Shown: positions 43,927 to 52,533, counted from the first letter of the stretch. The stretch: 64,000 nucleotides of DNA from Natrinema zhouii (GCF_013456555.2 NZ_CP059154.1:2480001-2544000); one strand, 5' to 3'. A program made the numbers and translations. The notes: generated by a model from the sequence alone, not told the origin.

Positions 43927-44050
43927 ACGGCGCGCGAAGCGCGCCGTTTCTCCGAGCGCGAGCGGAGCGAGCGCTCGGCCTTTTTTGGTCGAGATTTTTT
44001 GCCGGGGGTTGAGGCTGGCGTCGAAGACGCCAGCCGATGCCCCGGTAAAA
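43927..44050. terminator. Bidirectional terminator with three hairpins
   Basis: Between convergent genes lie ACGGCGCGC-gaa-GCGCGCCGT (43927-43947), CCGAGCGC...GCGCTCGG (43952-43978) followed by TTTTTT, and GGCTGGCGTC-gaa-GACGCCAGCC (44013-44035). The last is enclosed by CCGGGG/CCCCGG and by a T6 run on the left (43995-44000) and an A6 run on the right (44047-44052), so either strand reads a hairpin followed by U's. The arrangement would stop both converging transcripts. Confidence 0.8.
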
Positions 44051-44060
44051 AAGGTCGTTG

Positions 44061-44471
44061 TTAGAACGTATCCTCGATAATTTCGCCGACGGCGAAGTTC
44101 GACTTGACCTCGGTGACTTCGATCTTGACGCGTTCGCCGACGTCGGCACCGGGCACAATGATGACGTAGCCGCGTTCGACGCGGGCGATCCCGTCGCCCT
44201 GTTTGCCGATATCTTCGATCTCGACGTAGCGCGTTTCGCCGACGTCGACCGGTGGCTGTGGCTCGGACGGCGCGCTCTGGGCCGTCGCGGTCGCCGTTCC
44301 CTCGCCGGTGCTCGCCTCGTCCTCGCGCGAGATGAGCGCGACGCGGTAGATCTCGCCGGGGTCGACGTCGCCGGTCTCGATCTCCTGGCGCGGCACCTCG
44401 ATGACGTATCGATCCTCCTCTTCCGAAACGTCCGTACTGAACAGACACAGCAGCTTTTCAGATATTTCCAC
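44061..44471 (-). CDS. TRAM domain RNA-binding protein
   Basis: 136 residues from GTG 44471. After VEISEKLLCLFSTDVSEEEDRYVIEVPRQEI, a C-terminal TRAM domain reads VDVGETRYVEIEDIGKQGDGIARVERGYVIIVPGADVGERVKIEVTEVKSNFAVGEII. TRAM proteins bind RNA and in archaea act as RNA chaperones or regulators (TRAM0076-like). The disordered middle part is rich in Thr, Ala and Pro. It ends at a three-hairpin terminator. Confidence 0.92.
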   Translation of the reverse strand: MEISEKLLCLFSTDVSEEEDRYVIEVPRQEIETGDVDPGEIYRVALISREDEASTGEGTATATAQSAPSEPQPPVDVGETRYVEIEDIGKQGDGIARVERGYVIIVPGADVGERVKIEVTEVKSNFAVGEIIEDTF

Positions 44472-44585
44472 AGGGAGACCCCTCTGTTTCACTTCTGATC
44501 CCCATCCATAATAGAACTACCGACACAAAACCATCAATTGACGGGGAATGAGCCCGTTCCGGAGTGATCCCGACCGAAATCGAAC

Positions 44586-46313
44586 TCAGTCCGCGCGCTC
44601 GAGCGGCCGCGTCGTCATGAACTGCGTGAGGTCGAACTCGGTTCCGAGAGACGCGTCGGCGACGGACTCGTAGGGCCGGTTGACGACGATATCGCCCGCG
44701 GTGCGGTCGCCGATACCGGGAATGGCGGCGAGTTCGTCCATCGAGGCCGCGTTGAGATCCAGCGGATGGGGGACGCCGGTCACTGAACGGTAGCCGTGGT
44801 CGACGACCGCGACGTCGATCGTTTGCTCGAGTTCGCGCTCCCCCGGAATTCCGACCAGCAGCGGATAGGTCCCCAGCTGACGACCGAAGGTCTTGCCGTC
44901 CTGGTGGTACTCGAGGTGGACGTCCGGGAGCACGGTCCCCGGGGGAACGACGCGCTTGAGCATCGGATTGTCGATCTCCTCGCGAACCTGCTTCTTGTAG
45001 CGTTTGAAGAGCTTCTTGTGGTCGTTTGCGATCTCGGCTCCCGTCTCGCTCATGTCGGTGCCGTCGAAGGCCATCACCTGCCGGATGTTGATTCGGCGGA
45101 GCATGTAGCCCTCGTCGTAGACCCGCTGGAGGAACGCTCGATTGCGCTCGTAGGTCTCCTCGCGCTCGCCCTTGAGGCCGTGCAGCAGGTTGATTCCCGG
45201 CAGGAGCTTCGGGAGCCGTCGCGGCGCGTCGTCGCCGAAGGTCGGCGCGTCTTCGCGGTCTCCGCCGGGCCGCCACCCCGCTTCCTCGTTGACGATCCGA
45301 ACCGCCTCGAAACACTCCTCGGCCGTCACGTTCAGGTTGTTCTCCTTCTGGACGACCGGGTCGGCCGATTCGAGGCCGAACGCGGCCGTGTCGCCGGGCG
45401 TGTTGTGCTCGGCAATGATCCGGATCCCCTCCCGGCTCTGCTCGGGCCAGTTGACGATCGTAATGGGGTTCATATTGTCCAGATGGAGCGTCTCGAGGCC
45501 GGGTGCGACCTCGCGGATTCCGCTGTAGAGCTGGCGCAGGGCGTCCGGATTGGGCGCCTCGCCGTCACCGCCGTAGGCGAGGATGTCGGCCTGCCGACCG
45601 AGCCGGAAGTGTTTCACGCCGTAATCCGAGAGGGCGTCGACCTCGCCGACGACCGACGGCGGTGACCGGAAGGACGGGTTGCCGTAGAGCGGTTCCGTAC
45701 AGAACGAACACCGGTAGGCGCAGCCGCGGGAGGTCTCGAGTTCGCAGATGAGATGGTGGGGATGGTTGGGATGCTGTTCGACGACGAACGCGCCCTCCTG
45801 GGCCCACCGCGACACCTCGTCGACGTCGCGCATCCGGTTGTTGAATCCCTCGAGGCCGCTTTCGACGAGGTCGTAGACGGCGGCCTCGACGTCGCCTTTG
45901 GCGACGAAATCGAAGTCCAGGTCCTGGCGCTCGGTCTCGGTCGCGCCGGCGTTCTCGTCGCCGACGCCGAACTTGACGGGGCCGCCCATGAGGCTCGTTC
46001 CGTTGGTGGTCCAGGCGAGCTTTCGGACTTCGTCGGGTTCGGCCGGCGTGCCGCCGACGTACTTCCCGGGAACGGTCATCCCGCCGAGATAGCACAGGAG
46101 GTCGGCTTCGTCGACGTCGCGCCAGTAGTCGGGCTCGTCGCGAAGTCGATCGATCGTGTGGTAGGTGATCTGCTCGCGCGGGACGCCAGCATCGACGAGC
46201 GCGCCCGCTACGTATCGGGGGTACGTCGAGATGTACGGCGGCACCCCGAAGTGTGCGGGCTCGTCGACGTAGCCGTCGACGATCGTCACCGCCAGCGTCT
46301 CGGGGTCAGTCAT
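44586..46313 (-). CDS. Radical SAM protein with C-terminal helix-hairpin-helix
   Basis: 575 residues. N-terminal Rossmann-like (B12-binding-like) part; radical SAM core with [4Fe-4S] motif C-x3-C-x2-C in RGCAYRCSFCTEP (about 215-225). A C-terminal HhH segment (LDLNAASMDELAAIPGIGDRTAGDIVVNRPY) suggests nucleic acid binding, e.g. tRNA or DNA modification. The middle part has GINLLHGLKGER and VMAFDGTDMSE. ATG 46313 is chosen as the family start. Exact reaction unknown. Confidence 0.9.
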   Translation of the reverse strand: MTDPETLAVTIVDGYVDEPAHFGVPPYISTYPRYVAGALVDAGVPREQITYHTIDRLRDEPDYWRDVDEADLLCYLGGMTVPGKYVGGTPAEPDEVRKLAWTTNGTSLMGGPVKFGVGDENAGATETERQDLDFDFVAKGDVEAAVYDLVESGLEGFNNRMRDVDEVSRWAQEGAFVVEQHPNHPHHLICELETSRGCAYRCSFCTEPLYGNPSFRSPPSVVGEVDALSDYGVKHFRLGRQADILAYGGDGEAPNPDALRQLYSGIREVAPGLETLHLDNMNPITIVNWPEQSREGIRIIAEHNTPGDTAAFGLESADPVVQKENNLNVTAEECFEAVRIVNEEAGWRPGGDREDAPTFGDDAPRRLPKLLPGINLLHGLKGEREETYERNRAFLQRVYDEGYMLRRINIRQVMAFDGTDMSETGAEIANDHKKLFKRYKKQVREEIDNPMLKRVVPPGTVLPDVHLEYHQDGKTFGRQLGTYPLLVGIPGERELEQTIDVAVVDHGYRSVTGVPHPLDLNAASMDELAAIPGIGDRTAGDIVVNRPYESVADASLGTEFDLTQFMTTRPLERAD

Positions 46314-46354
46314 GGCTTTCGGTAGCGCCTCGAGGGGTAAAACGATGACTACAC

Positions 46355-46401
46355 GAAAGCCCCGGCTCGCTGGACCACACGCCCAGCGAGCCGCCCCTTT
46401 C
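46355..46401. other. Long structured hairpin in the 303-base gap
   Basis: A perfect 10-bp stem GGCTCGCTGG/CCAGCGAGCC (46364-46373 with 46383-46392, loop 9) is extended by GAAAG/CTTTC (46355-46359 with 46397-46401) across a symmetric 4 x 4 internal loop. It lies 40-90 bases upstream of the radical SAM ATG. The rest of this gap shows no gene. Confidence 0.6.
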
Positions 46402-46616
46402 AGTCCCACCCGGCAGTGGTTTGATCGGCCGTCAGACTCGGAGCGGAAATCGAGTCGTCACCTAGCGTGCCGATGACGCGGTCGAGTACGAGCGAGGGTA
46501 ATCTCTACTTTCGCGAAAGTGAGCGAGCGGCTCGAGCGACCGAGCCGACCACCGGCTCTACGAATCAGCGTGCCGCAACCCCGACGTTGATGGTCGTCGT
46601 TCCGCTACTATTGCAC

Positions 46617-46775
46617 ATGCCACCGACGGAGGAAATCGTCTGTACCGACGAGGACTGCTTTCTCGATATCTTCGAGAACCACTACACCTACGACGTCCCC
46701 GACGACTTCGACGTGTCGGCGCTCTCGTGTCCGGTCTGTGGCGGAACCGACTGCCTGGAGCTGGTAGAACTCTGA
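46617..46775 (+). CDS. 52-residue zinc-ribbon protein (DUF7559-like)
   Basis: ATG 46617. Four to five cysteines: C9, C14, then C38-P-V-C41 and C46, around ENHYTYDVPDDFDV. A compact zinc ribbon is expected. I recall a close haloarchaeal family with the same layout; no function is established. Frames extending upstream to 46467 have no family-like residues. It may be co-transcribed with the Hsp20 gene that follows 166 bases on. Confidence 0.8.
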   Translation: MPPTEEIVCTDEDCFLDIFENHYTYDVPDDFDVSALSCPVCGGTDCLELVEL

Positions 46776-46941
46776 GCGGATCGGCCCGCTCGTCAGACGT
46801 TTCTTTTGTTCCGAGCAAAAGGAATATCAATCCGGCTATCGTACCGGTACGTACGGCCATGTCTCCCATGAACTGCCACCCCTTTCTTCCCATCCCCGCG
46901 ACCGCCGCTCGCCACCCACACACCGTCCGGGGTGACGCCCC

Positions 46942-47430
46942 GTGGCCCTGAAGGAACTGGGTAAATCGGTCGGCAGCGCGCTGTACCGACAGGTCGGCCG
47001 CGCGAACGGCCGCGTCCAGAACCACCGATCGCTCCCCGTCGACATCCTCGAGAACGACACGTCCTACCGCGTCGTCTTCGACTCGCCCGGTGCCGAGCCG
47101 GACGACGTGCAGGTCCGCTACCTCGAGGGGAACGTCAAGATCCAGATCGACCGGTTCAGACAGTTCCGCGAGGGGTACGAGATGCGCTTTCCCGGTCGGG
47201 GAATGTCGCTCTCCGCTGATGCCGAGTTACCGCCCGATGCGGTCGTCGATCCGGACTCCGGAACGGCGCGACTCTCCGAAACCGGAACGCTGAGCGTCGA
47301 GATTCCGAAAGATTCGGCGGTCGAGGATACGACCACAACCGAGACGGACGCGGACACAGGCACGGACCGCGAGGTGGCCGACGAGTCCGAGTCGGGATCG
47401 GATACGGAACCCGTCGTCATCGACGACTGA
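46942..47430 (+). CDS. Hsp20/alpha-crystallin family protein
   Basis: 162 residues from GTG 46942. The core (VDILENDTSYRVVFDSPGAEPDDVQVRYLEGNVKIQIDRF and PDAVVDPDSGTARLSETGTLSVEIPK) matches the alpha-crystallin beta-sandwich. The basic N-terminus and an acidic Thr/Asp tail flank it. It is the GvpH-like/haloarchaeal branch of small heat-shock proteins that hold unfolding proteins. It ends one base before the convergent oxidoreductase stop. Confidence 0.88.
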   Translation: MALKELGKSVGSALYRQVGRANGRVQNHRSLPVDILENDTSYRVVFDSPGAEPDDVQVRYLEGNVKIQIDRFRQFREGYEMRFPGRGMSLSADAELPPDAVVDPDSGTARLSETGTLSVEIPKDSAVEDTTTTETDADTGTDREVADESESGSDTEPVVIDD

Positions 47431-47431
47431 G

Positions 47432-48628
47432 TCAGTTCGGGTCGAGCGACATTCCCTCGACGACGGGAAACGCCTCGTCGCCGTCGAACCGCGTCGGATC
47501 GAAGGCGTCGATTCCCGACCCGCCGACTAGTTCTTTCGCGAGTCGCTGTCCGACCGCCGGCGCACGCATGAAGCCGTGGCCCTGGAATCCGGTCGCGACG
47601 TACAGGTCGTCCCGGACCGCCCCGACGAGCGGGTCCCGGTCCGGTGTCGCCGTACAGAGGCCGGCCCACGCGCGCTCGAGACCGTATTCGTGATCACCGT
47701 CAGTGACGCCTGGAACGCGGTGGGCGACCCGCTCGAGGAGGTCGGCGGCGAACGTCGGATCGGCCTCGCGGTCGTAGGCCGCGGGGTCGGCCTCGCGGTC
47801 TTCGGTCCCGTCGCCCGCGAGGAGACCGGTCGCGTGGGGTCGCAGGTAGAAGCCGCCTGTCGCGTCGTAACACATCGGTTCCGCGAGGTCGCCGGTCGCG
47901 ACCAGCGCCTGGACTCGGTAGGGCTTGACGGTGAGCGGGATGCCCGCGTCCGCGAGCAGCCCCTTGGTACGCGCACCGGCGGCCACGAGCACCGCGTCGA
48001 CCGCGTGGACCTCGCCGTCCGGGCGGATCACCCGCGCCGGTTCGGATCGGACGTCGACCGGCGTCTCGGTCTCGAGAGCCACCCCGGTGCCAGTCGCCGC
48101 GGCCGCGAGGCTGGCGGTGTACTCGCCCGGATCGACGTAGCCCGCCGCGCCGGCGATTCCCGCGACGGCGACGTCGTCCGTCCGCAGCGCGGGGAACCGC
48201 TCTGCCAGCGCATCGCCGTCCATCTCGAGGGCGACGATGCCGTTGTCCTGCATTCGCCGCACCTGGTCGCGGATCGCGTCGGCCCGTTCGGGGTCGCCCT
48301 CGCGGGCGAGCCAGACGTAGGGGCACTCGACGAACGAGAACGTCTCGTCGCCCGACAGCGCGCGGAACCGTTCGATCGCGTCGCCGGCGATTTCGGCGTC
48401 GAGTCCGTCCGCGAAGGCGTCGTAGCAGATCCCCGCGGCCCGGCCGCTCGCTCCGCTCGCGACGCCGCCGCGATCGTAGAGGGTCACGTCCACGCCTTCA
48501 CACGCGAGGTCGTAGGCCGCGGTCACACCGACGGCTCCCGCGCCGACGACCGCTATCTCGAGGCCCGCGCCCCGGTCGGTGAACGTGTCCGCGCCGGCGG
48601 ACAGTGCTGGCTCATCGGCGTCGCTCAC
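47432..48628 (-). CDS. FAD-dependent oxidoreductase (DAO family)
   Basis: 398 residues. FAD-binding motif AVVGAGAVGVTAAYDLA (about 25-41), second-part RVIRPDGEVHAVDAVLVAAGARTKG, and C-terminal GLCTATPDRDPLVGAVRDDLYVATGFQGHGFMRAPAVGQRLA, all as in glycine/sarcosine/D-amino acid oxidase-type enzymes. It oxidises an amine or amino acid and passes electrons to oxygen or a quinone. Convergent with the Hsp20 gene with no spacer. Confidence 0.93.
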   Translation of the reverse strand: MSDADEPALSAGADTFTDRGAGLEIAVVGAGAVGVTAAYDLACEGVDVTLYDRGGVASGASGRAAGICYDAFADGLDAEIAGDAIERFRALSGDETFSFVECPYVWLAREGDPERADAIRDQVRRMQDNGIVALEMDGDALAERFPALRTDDVAVAGIAGAAGYVDPGEYTASLAAAATGTGVALETETPVDVRSEPARVIRPDGEVHAVDAVLVAAGARTKGLLADAGIPLTVKPYRVQALVATGDLAEPMCYDATGGFYLRPHATGLLAGDGTEDREADPAAYDREADPTFAADLLERVAHRVPGVTDGDHEYGLERAWAGLCTATPDRDPLVGAVRDDLYVATGFQGHGFMRAPAVGQRLAKELVGGSGIDAFDPTRFDGDEAFPVVEGMSLDPN

Positions 48629-48767
48629 GGTTGATCACTCGCAAGGACGGGTGGGCGGAGACGGCTCGAAACGCGTCCGCTGGTCGGTCTTGTATGATCG
48701 GAATCACCGCTCATAGCCACTACTCGTGGTGGGTTCCACTTATACACTGGCCGTAATCCGCTCTCCG

Positions 48768-48932
48768 TCTGGTAGGGGTGATGGAGCGTCGCGAGGAACG
48801 AGTCCCGCAACGGGTGCTCCATCCGATACCCGACTGCGGTGGATGAGACGCGCGGTGGAAGGGGGTACGACGGCAGTGGAGACGGAACTCCATGGTTCAG
48901 TGCCCTGTCTCCCTGCCGTACATCGACGTTTT
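48768..48932 (+). ncRNA. Candidate structured RNA of about 165 nt
   Basis: In a gene-free gap, a TATA box (CTTATACAC, TTATAC at 48740-48745) precedes a likely start near 48768. Hairpin 1 pairs GGTA (48771-48774) with TACC (48827-48830) and GATGGAGC (48780-48787) with GCTCCATC (48816-48823). Hairpin 2 pairs GTAC (48865-48868) with GTAC (48918-48921), GGCAG (48872-48876) with CTGCC (48913-48917) and GGAGAC (48878-48883) with GTCTCC (48907-48912). A T4 run follows at 48929-48932. No open reading frame explains it. It does not match tRNA, 5S, SRP or RNase P RNA patterns. Confidence 0.5.
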
Positions 48933-48974
48933 ACCGGATCACCGATAGGAGTAACCCCAAAACAGTTTGGTCTC

Positions 48975-49268
48975 TCAGGAAACGTACAGCGAACGAGCGA
49001 TCACGAGAAAGCCGGCGAGGACGAGCAAGCTCTCGAGTAGGATGCCGGTCATCAACGGGACGGCGAGGAGTTCGTACAGCATGCCGGCGAGGACGAGTCC
49101 GAGCGTGACGAGTCCGAAGCCGAGTGCGAGATAGCCCAGCGCCGGCTGACGGGTCCGTCGGTAGGCCTTGTACGCGAAAAACGTGATCACGCCGCCGACG
49201 ATGAGGACGAGCGTCTTGACGACCGCGAGTGCGATCGCAGTCGGCATCGCCGCGGCGTAAAACGACAT
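48975..49268 (-). CDS. Three-helix haloarchaeal membrane protein (DUF7521-like)
   Basis: 97 residues from ATG 49268. Helices at about 8-28, 43-62 and 70-92, with FFAYKAYRRTRQPALGYLALGFGLVTLG in the middle. Haloarchaea carry several paralogues, often beside HTH regulators; function is unknown. No regulator is next to this one. The longer start at 49304 is rejected. Confidence 0.85.
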   Translation of the reverse strand: MSFYAAAMPTAIALAVVKTLVLIVGGVITFFAYKAYRRTRQPALGYLALGFGLVTLGLVLAGMLYELLAVPLMTGILLESLLVLAGFLVIARSLYVS

Positions 49269-49336
49269 AGCTGTTCGTACTCGGATATTCCAGACCCGTA
49301 CCAAGAACCTTGCCGTTCCCGGAAGCCATGAGAAAT

Positions 49337-49562
49337 GTCAGCCACCCTCGTGGCCGATCACCGGGCTTCTCGTACTGTATTCCGGCATAGATCTCTGTAT
49401 CACCAGACTGGCCAACCGATGTGCGGTGGCGCGCGCTGTACCGCGGTTCGCCGTCAGCGAACCGCGGACAATGCCGTGCGAGGGATGAGCGAACGACCGC
49501 AGGGAGTGAGCGAATCGGCTGGGGAGGGTGTGGCGATTCCCTGTTGCCACAGTAGCAGGACG
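49337..49562. repeat. Dispersed repeat, copy 1
   Basis: The best-matched block is 49413-49562, beginning CCAACCG..GTGCGGTGGCGCGCGCTG and containing GCGAGGGATGAGCGAACGA, GAGTGAGCGAATCGGCTGGGG and AGGGYGTGGCGAT..CCCTG..GCCAC, ending CAGGAC. The same order is found at 52230-52379 in the same orientation. A weaker match runs left to a GCCACCCTC shared by both. Inside is a perfect hairpin CCGCGGTTCGC-cgtca-GCGAACCGCGG (49441-49467), and GTGGCG/TGCCAC can pair near the right end. Confidence 0.8.
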
Positions 49563-49631
49563 CTCTATTTCACTTATTTCTACGAGAATCTACTATTCCA
49601 TTTGCGGTTGTCGGCGCTCAGAGAGTCCGAT

Positions 49632-50915
49632 TTACTCCCAGGGAACCGACCGTTCTTGTATCTCGCCGGCGAGCGACGTTCCCATCGCTTCCTCGACGTC
49701 GTCCGAATTCGCGAGCGCCCACATCAGCTTGACCTTCGCGGTCCCCGGCAGCGTGTCGCCGGCCTCGACGACACCGGCCTCGAGCAGGTCCCGACCGGTA
49801 TCGTAGACCCGGTCACAGACCCGTCCCTCGAGACACTGACTCGTCATAACGACCGTCGTGCCGTCTTCGATCAGCTCCGCGATCCGCGGAACGAGATCGG
49901 TGTGGATGTGGCCGAGCCCGGTGCCCTCGATGACCAGTCCGTCCGAGCCCTCGACCACGTCGAGGAACTGGGGATCCATCCCGGGGGTGAATTTGAGAAG
50001 TTCGACGTCGTCCTCGAGCTCGGATTCGATGGCGAGATCGACCGCACCGCGTTCCCGATAGTCGCGGCGGAACGAGACCGTCTCGTCCCCGCTCGCTTCG
50101 TAGTTAACCTCGCCCAGCGGCTTCGCGCCGACGGTTTCGAACGCGTCCCGGCGCGAGGTGTGGTTCTTCCGCACGCGGGTGCCCCGATGGAGCGCACAGA
50201 TGTCGTCCGATTCGGTGGCGTGCATGCAGACCATGACCTCCGCGCAGTCGCTCTTGGCGGCCTCGACGGCCGAGACCGCGTTCATCACGTTATCCGAAGA
50301 CGGCCGGTCCGCCGACCGCTGCGAGCCGGTGAAGACGATCGGGACCGGCGTCTCGAGCATGAACGAAAGGACCGATGCGGAGTACTGCATCGTGTCGGTG
50401 CCGTGCATGACGACGACGCCGTCGGCACCGGCCGCGATCTCCTCGTGGACGGCCTCGGCGAGGTCCCGCCAGATCGGCGGCTCCATGTTCTCCGAGAGGA
50501 TGTTGGCGACGACCCGCCCGCGGTAGTTCGCGCGGCCCGCGAGATCGGGAACGGCCCGCAGGACGTCTTCGGCGTCGAACTGCGCCGTCACCGCGCCCGT
50601 CCGGTAGTCGATCGTCGAGGCGATTGTCCCGCCGGTCGAGAGCAGCGAAATCGTCGGCAGATCGTCGTCGAACTCGATCTCCGAGCCCGCTCCTTCGCCA
50701 TCACTCTCGTCCTCGTCTAGCCCCGCCGAGTCCGTCCCGTCGATCTCGTAGACGTCCTCGGCGAGGACCGACACGTCGGCCGCCTCGCGATCGACGCCGA
50801 CGTTGTAGCCGCCCTCGAGTTTCACCACGAGCTGCTCGTCCGTGCTCGAGGGGAGCAACACGCCTTCGTACGTGCGATCCGCGCGGTCGACGCGGACGCG
50901 GTCGCCTGGGTTCAT
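49632..50915 (-). CDS. gatD: Glutamyl-tRNA(Gln) amidotransferase subunit D
   Basis: 427 residues. A beta-barrel N-terminal tudor-like domain is followed by an acidic linker and an asparaginase-type amidase: ISLLSTGGTIASTIDY (first catalytic Thr region), GVVVMHGTDTMQYSASVLSFML (Thr-Asp) and FTGSQRSADRPSSDN. With GatE it converts Glu-tRNA(Gln) to Gln-tRNA(Gln) in archaea. gatE is not in the window. ATG 50915 begins MNPGDRVRVD as in the family. Confidence 0.95.
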   Translation of the reverse strand: MNPGDRVRVDRADRTYEGVLLPSSTDEQLVVKLEGGYNVGVDREAADVSVLAEDVYEIDGTDSAGLDEDESDGEGAGSEIEFDDDLPTISLLSTGGTIASTIDYRTGAVTAQFDAEDVLRAVPDLAGRANYRGRVVANILSENMEPPIWRDLAEAVHEEIAAGADGVVVMHGTDTMQYSASVLSFMLETPVPIVFTGSQRSADRPSSDNVMNAVSAVEAAKSDCAEVMVCMHATESDDICALHRGTRVRKNHTSRRDAFETVGAKPLGEVNYEASGDETVSFRRDYRERGAVDLAIESELEDDVELLKFTPGMDPQFLDVVEGSDGLVIEGTGLGHIHTDLVPRIAELIEDGTTVVMTSQCLEGRVCDRVYDTGRDLLEAGVVEAGDTLPGTAKVKLMWALANSDDVEEAMGTSLAGEIQERSVPWE

Positions 50916-51052
50916 GGGTTGGCGTTGCGCGGCGGCGGACTTGAAGGCACGCTTTCGGCGGCACGTGTCCGTCCCGTTTTGACCCGACCGATCGCCGTCG
51001 GGAAACGGCGCCAAACGTAACAAATAAACCGCCGACCGTTAACACACATGAT

Positions 51053-52138
51053 ATGCAAATTGAGCCGCAAGCGTTCGATCGGGTTCTCTCGTCGATGTGT
51101 ACGGAACCCCATCCTGCGGCGCGCGACGCGGCCGAGCGGTTTCTCGCAACGAACCCCGGCGATCCCGGCACCTATCCGAACGTGTCGGCGCTCGAAGACG
51201 ACGCCATCGCCCTCCTGAGCGGGATCGCGGGGCTGGACGAGCCAGCGGGCTACGTCACCAGCGGCGGCACGGAGGCAAACATTCAGGCGGTTCGGATCGC
51301 CCGCGATCGGGCGGAGAGCCGCTCGCCGAACGTGGTCATGCCCGAGTCGGGTCACTTCAGCTTCCAGAAGGCCGCCGACCTGCTCGGCATCGAACTGCGA
51401 CTCGTCCCGACCGACGAGCGGCATCGGGCCGACCTCGAGGCCGTCCGAGCCAGCGTCGACGACGACACGGCGCTGGTGGTCGGCGTCGCCGGGACGACCG
51501 AGTACGGCCGCGTCGATCCCATCCCGGAACTGGGCGAAATCGCGAACTCGGTCGACGCCTTGCTCCACGTCGACGCCGCGTGGGGCGGCTTCGTCCTCCC
51601 GTTTACCGACTACGAGTGGAACTTCGGCCACGCCGCGGTCGACACGATGACGATCGATCCCCACAAGATGGGACAGGCCGCCGTTCCCGCGGGGGGACTG
51701 CTCGCGCGCTCTCCCGACCTGCTCGACGAACTCGCCGTCGACACGCCCTACCTCGAGTCGACCTCCCAGGCGACCCTGACCGGCACCCGTTCGGGCGCGG
51801 GCGTCGCGAGCGCCGTCGCCGCGATGGAGGAGCTGTGGCCCGGCGGCTACCGCCGCCAGTACGCCCGCTCGCAGAACAACGCCGAGTGGCTCGCCGACGC
51901 CCTCGAGAAGCGGGGCTATCGGGTCGCTGATCCCACGCTGCCGCTGGTCGCGGCCGACGTTCCCCGGTCGACGTTCGACGCGCTGCGGGCCAAGGGCTGG
52001 CGCATTTCGCGGACCGCGACGGGCGAGTTGCGGGTCGTCTGCATGCCCCACGTTACCCGCGAGATGCTGGCCTCGTTCATTGGAGATCTAGACCGGCTCG
52101 AGGTACGCGCGAGCGTTCCCGTCGTGAGTGACGATTAG
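51053..52138 (+). CDS. mfnA: L-tyrosine/L-aspartate decarboxylase (MfnA)
   Basis: 361 residues, PLP-dependent group II decarboxylase. [20 protein letters not shown] (phosphate-binding), [14 protein letters not shown], and the Schiff-base Lys in [15 protein letters not shown]. In haloarchaea the enzyme mainly makes beta-alanine from aspartate for coenzyme A; in methanogens it makes tyramine for methanofuran. A TATA-like AACAAATAAAC is about 30 bases upstream. Divergent from gatD with a 137-base gap. Confidence 0.94.
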   Translation: MQIEPQAFDRVLSSMCTEPHPAARDAAERFLATNPGDPGTYPNVSALEDDAIALLSGIAGLDEPAGYVTSGGTEANIQAVRIARDRAESRSPNVVMPESGHFSFQKAADLLGIELRLVPTDERHRADLEAVRASVDDDTALVVGVAGTTEYGRVDPIPELGEIANSVDALLHVDAAWGGFVLPFTDYEWNFGHAAVDTMTIDPHKMGQAAVPAGGLLARSPDLLDELAVDTPYLESTSQATLTGTRSGAGVASAVAAMEELWPGGYRRQYARSQNNAEWLADALEKRGYRVADPTLPLVAADVPRSTFDALRAKGWRISRTATGELRVVCMPHVTREMLASFIGDLDRLEVRASVPVVSDD

Positions 52139-52180
52139 AAACGAGGGTAGCTATTGATTCCTCGCTGACCGGTAATTTTG

Positions 52181-52380
52181 CCACCCTCAGCGATCAGTAC
52201 AGGGGAACAACGTATCGCTCCAGGCGAATCAACCGGCGTGCGGTGGCGCGCGCTGGGTCGCGGCGAACCGACGGTGAGCCGCGAACCGATTCTGCGCGAG
52301 GGATGAGCGAACGAACGGAGTGAGTGAGCGAATCGGCTGGGGAGGGCGTGGCGATCCCCTGCCGCCACGATCGCAGGACA
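52181..52380. repeat. Dispersed repeat, copy 2
   Basis: Second copy, same orientation as the one at 49.4 kb, 2.8 kb away. The best-matched block is 52230-52379. Where copy 1 has a perfect CCGCGG-type hairpin, this copy has a related but differently written inverted repeat (GGTCGCGGC.../GCCGCGAACC), and near the right end GTGGCG pairs with CGCCAC where copy 1 pairs G with T. These changes keep pairing. Weaker similarity extends left to a shared GCCACCCTC (52180-52188). Confidence 0.8.
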
Positions 52381-52533
52381 CTTTGTCTCAACCAATCCCC
52401 CCAGAACACACCGTTCCATTCACTATTGGAGTTGCCGTTCCGTTCAGCGCCGTAGTTGCTGACACAGGTACTGTACAGAATTTCTGGTACTCACCACCAC
52501 AAATATTATCATATATCGAACTAATAGCACAAT

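Noticed and set aside
46467..46616. 50-codon N-terminal extension of the zinc-ribbon gene
   Set aside because: Contains low-complexity Thr/Arg sequence, and the family-like part begins at the Met at 46617.
48726..49108. Plus-strand frames across the candidate RNA
   Set aside because: They have no motif and pass through strongly base-paired sequence; structure explains the region better.
49338..52419. Minus-strand frames inside the two dispersed repeats as protein genes
   Set aside because: The shared peptide lasts only about 20 residues before indels break the frame, and base changes keep stem pairing. Better explained as a repeated nucleic acid element.
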